Positions 14,609 to 20,630 of a stretch of 21,813 nt of DNA are shown here, one piece after another. The position numbers and the translations under genes were made by a program. Numbering within the stretch: position 1 is the first letter of the stretch; every line of letters begins with the position of its first letter. Source of the DNA: Chloroflexota bacterium (GTDB lineage: Bacteria; Chloroflexota; Dehalococcoidia; UBA2979); the NCBI GenBank assembly GCA_947446155.1, contig CANFFZ010000026.1, positions 1-21,813 of the forward strand, read 5' to 3'. The notes beneath the pieces were generated by a model. That model made no database searches. It saw only the letters and a list, made by a program, of their open reading frames with translations, and was not told where the DNA came from.

Positions 14609-15706
14609 ATGCCTGCACGCGTGCTTGTCGCCATGTCCGGCGGAGTCGATTCCGCCGTTGCTGCTGGCCTGCTCCACGAGCAGGGCTACGACGTCGTGGG
14701 TGTCACCCTCCGCCTCTACACCGAGGCAGACGACACCGCGCTCCGCTCCGGCCGCACCTGCTGCGGCATCGAAGACGTCGGAGACGCGCGAGCGGCGGCG
14801 CAGCGCATCGGCATCCCGCACTACACCCTCAACATGGAGCGCGAGTTCGAGCGCGACGTCGTCGAGCCGTTCGTCGACGCCTACCGCAACGGCCGCACCC
14901 CGAACCCGTGCCTCAACTGCAACCAGTACGTGAAGTTCGACACCCTGCTCAACCGCGCGCTCGCGATGGGCGTCGACTACCTCGCTACCGGCCACTACGC
15001 GAGGGTTGAGCGGGACGGTGATGTGGTCCGCCTGCACCGCGCCGTCGATGACGAGAAGGACCAGTCGTACGTCCTCTACACCCTCAACCAGGACGCGCTG
15101 CGACGTACCCTGTTCCCACTCGGCGGACTGACGAAGGCCGAGACCCGCGCGCACGCAAGGCGGCTCGGGCTGCCGCTCGCGGACAAACCGGACAGCGTCG
15201 ACATCTGCTTCGTACCCGGCGGCGACTACCGCGAGTTCCTCGCCGTGCGCGGCGTCACCGGCACGCCCGGTGACATCGAACGGCCCGACGGCACCCGCGC
15301 CGGCACGCACCTCGGCATCCCGCTCTACACCGTGGGCCAGCGTCGAGGCGTCCCGGTCGCGCCGACCCCCGGCGCCGACGGCGCCCCCGCACGCCAGTTC
15401 GTGACCGCCATCGACACCGCGCGCAACGTCCTCGTCGTCGGCGACGAGCGCGACCTCCTCGCCTCACACATCGAGGCGAGCGCCCCCCACTGGACCACCA
15501 CCCCACCCGAGCCCGGCGACCCGGTCACCGCGCGCATCCGCTACCACGCCACCGACCTCCCCGCCCGCGTCGTCGACGTCGCCACCGACCGCCTCACCCT
15601 CACCCTCGACACCCCCGCGCGCGCCATCGCCCCCGGCCAGGCCGTCGTGCTCTACCGCGGCACCGAAGTCCTCGGCGGCGCAACCATCGAGGCGTCTGGG
15701 CGGTAG
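14609..15706 (+). CDS. mnmA: tRNA-specific 2-thiouridylase
   Basis: MnmA thiolates the 2-position of the wobble uridine in tRNA-Lys, tRNA-Glu and tRNA-Gln, using ATP activation and a persulfide sulfur. The 365-residue protein has the PP-loop SGGVDSAV (10-17), the tRNA-binding TGHYARV, the nucleophile Cys104 in NPCLNCNQYVKF, and the persulfide cysteine Cys200 in DSVDICFVPGGDYREF. A KDQSYVLYTL segment and a beta-barrel C-terminal domain complete the usual plan. ATG 14609 is chosen because homologues begin right before the PP-loop; an ATG 60 bp upstream has no support. Transcription would start at the ATG itself. Its stop overlaps a weak hairpin, GGGGGC (15706-15711) with GCCCCC (15724-15729). 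The gene and the two tRNA genes nearby both concern decoding, but there is no sign of co-transcription. Confidence 0.95.
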   Translation: MPARVLVAMSGGVDSAVAAGLLHEQGYDVVGVTLRLYTEADDTALRSGRTCCGIEDVGDARAAAQRIGIPHYTLNMEREFERDVVEPFVDAYRNGRTPNPCLNCNQYVKFDTLLNRALAMGVDYLATGHYARVERDGDVVRLHRAVDDEKDQSYVLYTLNQDALRRTLFPLGGLTKAETRAHARRLGLPLADKPDSVDICFVPGGDYREFLAVRGVTGTPGDIERPDGTRAGTHLGIPLYTVGQRRGVPVAPTPGADGAPARQFVTAIDTARNVLVVGDERDLLASHIEASAPHWTTTPPEPGDPVTARIRYHATDLPARVVDVATDRLTLTLDTPARAIAPGQAVVLYRGTEVLGGATIEASGR

Positions 15707-15745
15707 GGGGCAAGGGCTTGCTGGCCCCCCTCGCCCCCACCCGGC

Positions 15746-15751
15746 TACGAT
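15746..15751 (+). promoter_or_regulatory. -10 candidate of the small membrane protein pair
   Basis: TACGAT lies 21 bp before the ATG at 15773. It leaves a short leader of about 15 nt that contains the GGGGG ribosome site. Confidence 0.4.
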
Positions 15752-15772
15752 GAGCCTGCTGGGGGTAACTGC

Positions 15773-16087
15773 ATGAGCCTCGCCGAACTGCGCGACGTCG
15801 TCGTCATCGTCTATGGAGTCATGGGCGTCGTCCTCATGCTCGCGCTCACCGTCGCCGCCTTCGGGCTGTGGTTCGCCGTCCGCGCGCTCTCCCGAGTGCT
15901 GCAGGATCTGCTCAAAGACTCGGTCAAACCCACCCTGGACGAGGTCCATCAGGCGGTGCAGAACGTCCGAGGCACCACGGAGTTCATCGCCGACGCCGCC
16001 GTCCACCCCCTCGTCCGTGCGGTGGCCGTGACTCGAGGGCTGAAGCGCGGGCTGGACTCGGTCACCGGGCTGCGGCGCGGGAAGTAG
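15773..16087 (+). CDS. Small membrane-anchored protein of unknown function
   Basis: The 104-residue product begins at an ATG with GGGGG seven bases upstream. One strong N-terminal membrane span, VVVIVYGVMGVVLMLALTVA with following AFGLWFAVRAL, is trailed by an amphipathic helix, LSRVLQDLLKDSVKPTLDEV, and a basic C-terminus RGLKRGLDSVTGLRRGK. The plan resembles DUF948 or YtxH-type proteins of the envelope, but no specific family is recognised. It is followed 15 bp later by a second small anchored protein, so the two are probably co-expressed and may interact. Confidence 0.75.
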   Translation: MSLAELRDVVVIVYGVMGVVLMLALTVAAFGLWFAVRALSRVLQDLLKDSVKPTLDEVHQAVQNVRGTTEFIADAAVHPLVRAVAVTRGLKRGLDSVTGLRRGK

Positions 16088-16102
16088 CGCGGGCGACCAC
16101 CG

Positions 16103-16360
16103 ATGAAGTTCACCACCGTCATCGTGCTCAACATCGCCGCCATCGGCGGCTACCTGACAGCGCGCACGCTCCTGCAGGACGACACCGAACTGGACCGGCT
16201 GCCGAGCGCGGCTCGCAACCCCCTCGAAACCGGGCGGAGCCGCCTGCAGCGCGCTCGCACGCGGGTGCGGGCCGCACTCGCCGAGGGCCGCCTCGAACGC
16301 GACGCCGTAGAGCGTGACCTCATGGCCCGCTACCACACGCACGCGCACACGCACCCATAG
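16103..16360 (+). CDS. Small membrane-anchored protein with histidine-rich tail
   Basis: The 85-residue product has one N-terminal membrane segment, FTTVIVLNIAAIGGYLTA, then a charged helix rich in Arg and Glu (SRLQRARTRVRAALAEGRLE), and ends in RYHTHAHTHP. Alternating histidines in the tail could bind Ni, Zn or Cu. The arrangement is YtxH-like. The Shine-Dalgarno is weak, which suggests translational dependence on the gene 15 bp upstream. I do not recognise the family. Confidence 0.65.
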   Translation: MKFTTVIVLNIAAIGGYLTARTLLQDDTELDRLPSAARNPLETGRSRLQRARTRVRAALAEGRLERDAVERDLMARYHTHAHTHP

Positions 16361-16461
16361 GCCGCGAGGGCCACGCCGCACTGACGCCCGTGCCCGCACC
16401 TCCTCACGCCCAACCGATCGAGACACGCCCGCCTGCCCGATCAACCTCATCCCGCACACCC

Positions 16462-16521
16462 GCAGACACGAAGCCAATCACCCTCCCCCTCATGGAGGGG
16501 GAGGGTCCCGAAGTAATAGAG
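16462..16521. repeat. Palindromic dispersed repeat, copy 1
   Basis: The core is ACCCTCCCCCTC-ATG-GAGGGGGAGGGT, a 12-bp perfect stem. The left flank GCAGACACGAAGCCAAT and the right flank GTCCCGAAGTAATAGAG match the flanks of a second copy at 17068-17133. The element looks like a REP or small MITE-type repeat. It does not encode protein. Confidence 0.65.
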
Positions 16522-16674
16522 ATCCGCAACTTGCGTCGAACGCTCGATGATCGGGCGGGTACGAGGCGGACCAGGAAGAGCAGGACACCCAGAACCGCGG
16601 CGCCAGGCGCGCTAGCAGCTCCGCTCCCCACGATCCCGGCCCACGGCGCCTCGCGGCTACGCGTACCGCTCGGG

Positions 16675-16680
16675 TAGAAT
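16675..16680 (+). promoter_or_regulatory. -10 candidate of tRNA-Ser(CGA)
   Basis: TAGAAT ends 7 bases before the first base of the mature tRNA. Thus the primary transcript would have almost no 5' leader. No -35 is seen. Confidence 0.5.
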
Positions 16681-16687
16681 CACGAGT

Positions 16688-16773
16688 GGAGAGGTGGCCG
16701 AGCGGTTGAAGGCGCTCGTCTCGAAAACGAGTAAACGCAAGTTTCGCGGGTTCGAATCCCGCCCTCTCCGCCA
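16688..16773 (+). tRNA. tRNA-Ser (anticodon CGA)
   Basis: The acceptor GGAGAGG pairs with CCTCTCC, the discriminator is G and CCA is encoded. The anticodon arm is CTCGT-CTCGAAA-ACGAG, giving anticodon CGA, which reads UCG. The long variable arm AAAC-GCAA-GTTT marks a class II tRNA as expected for serine. The T arm is GCGGG-TTCGAAT-CCCGC. It has its own -10 candidate 7 bp upstream and may be co-transcribed with the second tRNA-Ser. Confidence 0.97.
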
Positions 16774-16869
16774 TCGAGTCAGACAGCACACTCACTGACT
16801 GACCCCGCCTCGCACCCGGGCCTCACCGCCCTCCATGCGAAGCAACCCACCGATGGCGTCCCACCTCGC

Positions 16870-16959
16870 GGAGAGGTGCTGGAGTGGTTGAACAGGCTCG
16901 CCTGGAAAGCGTGTAATGGGGTAACTCATTCGCGGGTTCGAATCCCGCCCTCTCCGCCA
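16870..16959 (+). tRNA. tRNA-Ser (anticodon GGA)
   Basis: Acceptor and T arms match the first tRNA-Ser: GGAGAGG with CCTCTCC, G discriminator and encoded CCA. The anticodon loop CTGGAAA gives anticodon GGA for UCC and UCU codons. The anticodon stem CTCGC/GCGTG has a U-U mismatch at the second pair. The variable arm AATGGG-GTAA-CTCATT is long. A strong hairpin terminator follows after 12 bp. Confidence 0.96.
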
Positions 16960-16971
16960 GTCCGCGATCAC

Positions 16972-16997
16972 GAAGGGCGCCATCACCGGCGCCCTTC
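16972..16997 (+). terminator. Terminator after the tRNA-Ser genes
   Basis: GAAGGGCGCC (16972-16981) and GGCGCCCTTC (16988-16997) form a perfect 10-bp stem with loop ATCACC, followed by TCATCT. The U tract is short, as is common in GC-rich genomes. Its position fits the end of a two-tRNA transcript. Confidence 0.65.
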
Positions 16998-17067
16998 TCA
17001 TCTGACTCACCAGCCATCGAGGCCTCCCCCGCCCGCGCGCACCACCAGCACCACCGCCCCCCCACTC

Positions 17068-17133
17068 GCAGACGCGAAGCCAAACACCCTTCCTTGAGGG
17101 AGGGCAGGGGGTGAGCGTCCCAAAGTTACTGAG
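17068..17133. repeat. Palindromic dispersed repeat, copy 2
   Basis: The left flank GCAGACGCGAAGCCAAACA and the right flank GTCCCAAAGTTACTGAG match copy 1 with few changes. The core reads CCCTTCCTTGAGGGAGGG and is less perfect than copy 1. The element ends 9 bp before the stop codon of the sortase gene, so it may also serve as a 3' structure for that convergent transcript. Confidence 0.6.
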
Positions 17134-17142
17134 GGTCTTGAG

Positions 17143-17970
17143 TTACGGCACTCGCTCGGCGCGCACGACCACGCGGTCCGCGTACTCCTTCGTGATCGTG
17201 TCGAAGGCGCCGCCGCAGGTGTAGAGGGTGATCGTGTCCTTCGCGACTTTGCCGGACCACACCGTCGTCCAGTCCACGCCGCTGCCGGCGTTGTACTGCT
17301 TTCGCGACACGACCTGGTAGCGCAGCACCTTGCCGCCGTACTCCACCTCGATCAGGTCGCCGTTCGAGAGCGCGGCGATCTTCGAGAAGACGCCCTGCCC
17401 GCGATACTGCACGCCCGCGTACGGGATCAGGTAGTCGTAGTCGACGTGGCCCGAGAAGATCGCGTTGCCGCCCTCGCCCGGCTTCCCGCCGAGGCCCGGC
17501 CAATCCCCGAGGTCATACCAGACCACATCAGCAGGGCCTGACGGGTCCGCCATCACACCGTCGCGGCCCACCGTCCGCGAAGCGATCCGCGCATCAACGC
17601 TGACCGTGGGGATCTTCAGGCGACCGAAGGTCGCGTCCTTTGGGTAGTCGTACATCTTCAGGAAGTCATCAAGGTTCCGGAACAACTTGTTCGCGTCCGG
17701 CGGCGGCGTCACCTTCGGTGTCGGCAGCGGGTTCGCCACCTCTGTCGAGGTCACCGAGGCGCGCGCTGAGGGCGTGGGCGTCAGCAGTCGCACGGAGTCA
17801 TTGTCGTCAGCGCCACACGAGGAGGCGACCGTCGCCACGACCAGCAGCCCCACAGTCACCATCAGCGACCGCGAGCGGCGACACCATTGGCGGTGCTGCT
17901 GAATGAAGGCGCTCGATGCGGCACGACAGAAGGTATAAGTGATGCGCGCCAGTCGACTTGAGGTCAGCAT
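17143..17970 (-). CDS. Class F-like sortase (cysteine transpeptidase)
   Basis: Sortases cut secreted proteins at a C-terminal motif and link them to the envelope or to each other. The 275-residue product has the catalytic triad: His175 in AIFSGHVDYDY, Cys252 in TLYTCGGAFD and Arg266 in YADRVVVRAERV. The TCGG-FD context and the first strand FGRLKIPTVSVDARI fit class F. The N-terminus has a basic region RRSRSLM, a hydrophobic stretch VTVGLLVVATVASS and Cys52, which looks like a lipobox (ASSC) and would make the enzyme a lipoprotein; a plain membrane anchor is the alternative. A Pro/Thr-rich linker (residues 60-92) precedes the catalytic domain. Start ATG 17970 has a weak ribosome site; ATG 17862 would drop the first 36 residues and is quite possible. 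The gene follows four secreted-protein genes on the same strand. Confidence 0.92.
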   Translation of the reverse strand: MLTSSRLARITYTFCRAASSAFIQQHRQWCRRSRSLMVTVGLLVVATVASSCGADDNDSVRLLTPTPSARASVTSTEVANPLPTPKVTPPPDANKLFRNLDDFLKMYDYPKDATFGRLKIPTVSVDARIASRTVGRDGVMADPSGPADVVWYDLGDWPGLGGKPGEGGNAIFSGHVDYDYLIPYAGVQYRGQGVFSKIAALSNGDLIEVEYGGKVLRYQVVSRKQYNAGSGVDWTTVWSGKVAKDTITLYTCGGAFDTITKEYADRVVVRAERVP

Positions 17971-18073
17971 GCGGAAATCTCAGTCACCAATCCGGGTAAT
18001 GTGAGAACAGGCTCTAGCGTTCAGAACCGGAGCCGGCCCTGCTATCTACAGATCTAACAAGACGAGACCGTCT

Positions 18074-19270
18074 CTATACCTTGACGATGACCAGCGCGCC
18101 AGAGAAGCCCGATGGGAACACTGCGGCAAAGTCCGCGTTCGCGAAGTCGGGGGCGCCCACTACAAATGTCAGTAGCCGCCCGCCCGTTACCGCCGTCACC
18201 GACACCACCTTCAAGGTCGTACCGGCCGTGCTCAATTGCGCGAGTGTGCCCGTAAAAGTCACGAGAGAGATCCCCGCCGGAGCGATCGTCCCGCCCGAGA
18301 ACGTACCTGCTACAGGCGCGGGCGCGGGCGGTGGAACACACACACCCTCGCCAGTGAATGTCACTTCGCTCGACCCGAGAACGACTGGTGTGCCACCGGT
18401 CATCGGACTCACTTGAAGCGTCGCCGTCACCACTCCGGGACTGGACCGCCCCACGCTCACCACCAGCGATGACCCCGTGACCACCCCGGCAGATACAACA
18501 GCCTGCGCTGATGTCGTGGTCGTGGCCGCATTATCAATCACGCCCAGCGCGCCCCCGACAAACTGCGGCGTCAGTCTGAACCAGCCGCTGCTGACCGTGA
18601 TCAACAACGGAGCCGAGGTGGCTGACCCCGTATTGGCAGCCGTGCCCTCACCAGTCGCGACGAAGGTGACCTCACCCCTGCTCAGGCCGCCAGAGGCATT
18701 GCACACCGTCGGAGTGATCGCAACTCCCCAGATCACCACGCGCGCGCTTGCGGAGGTTTCCGTGTCCGCGCTCGTGCGCAACGTGAATCCCGTCGCCGCC
18801 ATCGTTCCCGCAGCTACCGGGTTCGTGACCCCGGCGATCGTGATCGATTGCCGTCCCACCGGATTCGTGTACGGCGCGGCCGGTCCGGTATCGCATCCGC
18901 CCACGATCTCGATCGCAACTGACTGGTTTGTCCGCGTGGCCCGCGCGACGGTGCATACCAGAGCATTCGCAGTCACGGTGACGGTGGGAGTCGCCGGGAT
19001 CACAAACCCGGCAGGAAAGGTCACCGTCGCGGAGGAAATGTGATTCGACCCCGACCCCTGCCACCCGCTGATCGTCCACGTCTCCGTCAGACCAGCTACC
19101 TGGATCGGGGCGGTAAACACCGGAGGAACACCGAGCGCGGCCGAAGCGGCATCTGGTGAGTAACTCAAGAGCAGGCACACCGCCAAGGCGAAAGAAGCGA
19201 TGACAGTGGCGCAGACCCGCGCCATTCGGCGGCAGATCGCGTGCCCATATTCCATGAGCAGCTGCATCAT
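18074..19270 (-). CDS. Secreted surface protein with Ig-like regions and a shared C-terminal domain
   Basis: The 398-residue product starts at ATG 19270, where AGAGGAG lies six bases upstream; a start 21 bp earlier has no such site. A long signal peptide is seen: basic CRRMARV, then the core ATVIASFALAVCLLL, with cleavage after PDAASA. The mature part is Thr/Val/Ser-rich beta sequence with three or more Ig-like stretches (for example VTFPAGFVIPATPTVTVTA) and four cysteines that may pair. The last 77 residues contain LVTFTGTLAQL, then VVGAPDFANADFAAVF, and match the C-terminus of the partial protein at 20631. There is no C-terminal membrane helix or LPxTG motif. It probably sits on the cell surface beside the sortase product. 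Confidence 0.85.
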   Translation of the reverse strand: MMQLLMEYGHAICRRMARVCATVIASFALAVCLLLSYSPDAASAALGVPPVFTAPIQVAGLTETWTISGWQGSGSNHISSATVTFPAGFVIPATPTVTVTANALVCTVARATRTNQSVAIEIVGGCDTGPAAPYTNPVGRQSITIAGVTNPVAAGTMAATGFTLRTSADTETSASARVVIWGVAITPTVCNASGGLSRGEVTFVATGEGTAANTGSATSAPLLITVSSGWFRLTPQFVGGALGVIDNAATTTTSAQAVVSAGVVTGSSLVVSVGRSSPGVVTATLQVSPMTGGTPVVLGSSEVTFTGEGVCVPPPAPAPVAGTFSGGTIAPAGISLVTFTGTLAQLSTAGTTLKVVSVTAVTGGRLLTFVVGAPDFANADFAAVFPSGFSGALVIVKV

Positions 19271-19320
19271 GTACTTCTCCTCTGGGATCAAATGCCTTCG
19301 TCCGATTGGCAGACTAGCGC

Positions 19321-19989
19321 CTAGCGAAACTGCACGAAGAAGAGGTCGCCTGCTGTCAGCACAACATCCGGAGTGGATGGCATGACTTCAACGAACTTAC
19401 CGGATGCGGGATCCAGATAATACACCGCGCTCATCGGCAGTGGCAGCTCCGCCAGCGCGACGGCAAGCGGTACCGAGCCGCCTGCCCATCGCACCCACGA
19501 GGCAGCTCCGTCAGTACCTACGCGGCCGAGCCAGCGATCGGTCAGGTTCACCGCGGAGCGCAGGTTCAGCGACTGAACGGTGGTGGTATCCCTCACCGAA
19601 ATCCACACCTGATCCGCCCAGCTGCCATCGTCCACACGGCCGTTGAGGAGCAGGAATTGGATAAACTCGCCCGACTCAACACACCCGCGCTTCTGCTGCG
19701 ATGAAGCCACCCGGAGCACATAGGAGCCCACGTAATCGGACAAGCCCGTCACGACCGCCGTGCCGCACGCTGCGCCCCACGGCCCGACCGCGCGCACATA
19801 GTCAGGCAATGTCCCGGACGTTTCGGTTAACACCAGCCCGACGAATATCACCTCGCTCACAGAAGCGGGTCCCTCCGCCGAAGCAGAAGGACCCGCCCCC
19901 ATTGATCCGAGGATCAGGCTGAGGCCCAGCGCCAGCGCCAGCGCTCCACGAGAGAGCGTGCCAACAACACCGGACCGCATCCTGTACAC
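19321..19989 (-). CDS. Small secreted protein of the surface locus
   Basis: The 222-residue product has a signal peptide: MYRMRSGVVGTLSRG, then the core ALALALGLSLILGSMGAG, with cleavage near SASA. Two cysteines (AACGTAVV and KRGCVES) may form a disulfide. The C-terminal 60 residues, with SWVRWAGGSVPLAVAL, VYYLDPASGKFVEVMP and LTAGDLFFVQF, follow a W-x-GG then D-x-x-SGKF then GD-x-FFV plan that I associate with exported proteins of Chloroflexota. GTG 19989 lies 3 bp after the stop of the upstream gene, so translation is coupled; ATG 19980 is the alternative. Its function is unknown. Confidence 0.8.
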   Translation of the reverse strand: MYRMRSGVVGTLSRGALALALGLSLILGSMGAGPSASAEGPASVSEVIFVGLVLTETSGTLPDYVRAVGPWGAACGTAVVTGLSDYVGSYVLRVASSQQKRGCVESGEFIQFLLLNGRVDDGSWADQVWISVRDTTTVQSLNLRSAVNLTDRWLGRVGTDGAASWVRWAGGSVPLAVALAELPLPMSAVYYLDPASGKFVEVMPSTPDVVLTAGDLFFVQFR

Positions 19990-19992
19990 GGA

Positions 19993-20496
19993 CTAACGCC
20001 CGCGCGTCGCCGTGCGCGCGCCGGCCACCAGGGCCGCCGCCGCAATACCCATCATCAGCACCAGCGCCATCGAGGTGCCCGAGGTGCCCAGCAGACCAGC
20101 GTCACCGGTCTTCGCCGGGGCCGGAGCAGCCGGAGCACCCGCGGTCAGGGCGATGCCCTTGGCCGCGTCAGCCGGAGCACCACCAGCGGAGAACTTGACC
20201 GTCTCCTTGGCCGCAGCGCCGTCGATCGCGAAGGAGATGACGTCACCGTCCTTCGGAGCGCAGGCGTCGGTCGTGGCGATCGTGATCTTCCAGTTGCCCG
20301 TCGCGTCCACCGTTGTGCCATCGCCGCAGGACTTGCCCGCGACGTTGGCCGTGATCTTCGCGGCAGCCTTCTGGCCAATGCCGTACGCGGTGTACGGCGG
20401 GGTCTGCGCAGACGCCGAAACGGCGAAGGCGCTGAAGAGCACTGCAGCCGCCGCGAAGGCGACACCCATGCTCATGAATGTACGAGTCAGCTTCAT
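19993..20496 (-). CDS. Small secreted protein with sortase-type C-terminus (PAKTG motif)
   Basis: The 167-residue product begins at ATG 20496 with AGGGAG five bases upstream. Its signal peptide is MKLTRTFMSMGV plus AFAAAAVLFSAFAV, with cleavage after SASA. A compact beta domain of about 85 residues has two cysteines (KSCGDG and DACAPKDGD). An Ala/Pro linker leads to PAKTGDAG, a hydrophobic helix SMALVLMMGIAAAALVAGA, and a basic tail RTATRGR. This is the tripartite plan of a sortase substrate, with PAKTG in place of LPxTG or LAxTG. It is thus the best candidate substrate for the sortase two genes downstream. The leader carries two hairpins. High expression is suggested by the clean ribosome site. 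Confidence 0.88.
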   Translation of the reverse strand: MKLTRTFMSMGVAFAAAAVLFSAFAVSASAQTPPYTAYGIGQKAAAKITANVAGKSCGDGTTVDATGNWKITIATTDACAPKDGDVISFAIDGAAAKETVKFSAGGAPADAAKGIALTAGAPAAPAPAKTGDAGLLGTSGTSMALVLMMGIAAAALVAGARTATRGR

Positions 20497-20506
20497 TACA
20501 ACTCCC

Positions 20507-20522
20507 TGGCGGGTTACCGCCA
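20507..20522 (-). promoter_or_regulatory. Small hairpin next to the ribosome site
   Basis: TGGCGG (20507-20512) and CCGCCA (20517-20522) pair around a 4-nt loop. The hairpin abuts the AGGGAG ribosome site of the PAKTG protein gene. It could modulate ribosome access. Confidence 0.4.
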
Positions 20523-20532
20523 CTTGTTGTTC

Positions 20533-20572
20533 TGTGGTCACCGGGGAGAAATTACTCACCCCGGTGACCACA
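20533..20572 (-). promoter_or_regulatory. 14-bp perfect inverted repeat in the leader of the PAKTG protein gene
   Basis: TGTGGTCACCGGGG (20533-20546) and CCCCGGTGACCACA (20559-20572) are perfect arms around a 12-nt AT-rich spacer. It lies 37 bp upstream of the ATG and 59 bp after the end of the upstream gene. It could be a terminator without a U tract, an mRNA 5' stabiliser or an operator. A consensus -35, TTGACA, is at 20597-20592 on the minus strand; a 17-bp spacer would place a poor -10 (TTTGTG) on the outer edge of the repeat. Confidence 0.6.
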
Positions 20573-20630
20573 AACGTATCGATCCGAAACCTGTCAATCG
20601 TTGCCCATCCCCAGGGTTACCCCTGAAGAC

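Larger units (their letters stand above)
16361..16687. other. Intergenic region before the tRNA-Ser genes
   Basis: No gene is evident in these 327 bases. They hold a palindromic repeat copy (16462-16521) and the -10 candidate of the first tRNA gene (16675-16680). The rest is GC-rich sequence without a clear signal. Confidence 0.5.

Noticed and set aside
15464..16477. Open frame of 337 codons on the minus strand
   Set aside because: It runs opposite the end of mnmA and both small membrane proteins, with low-complexity Asp/Gly/Arg composition.
16462..17133. CRISPR-like array, because of repeated palindromes
   Set aside because: Only two copies, about 600 bp apart, with tRNA genes between; no regular spacers or cas genes.
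18064..18074. GAGACCGTCTC as terminator of the 398-residue surface protein gene
   Set aside because: The stem has only 4-5 bp with an almost absent loop and touches the stop codon.
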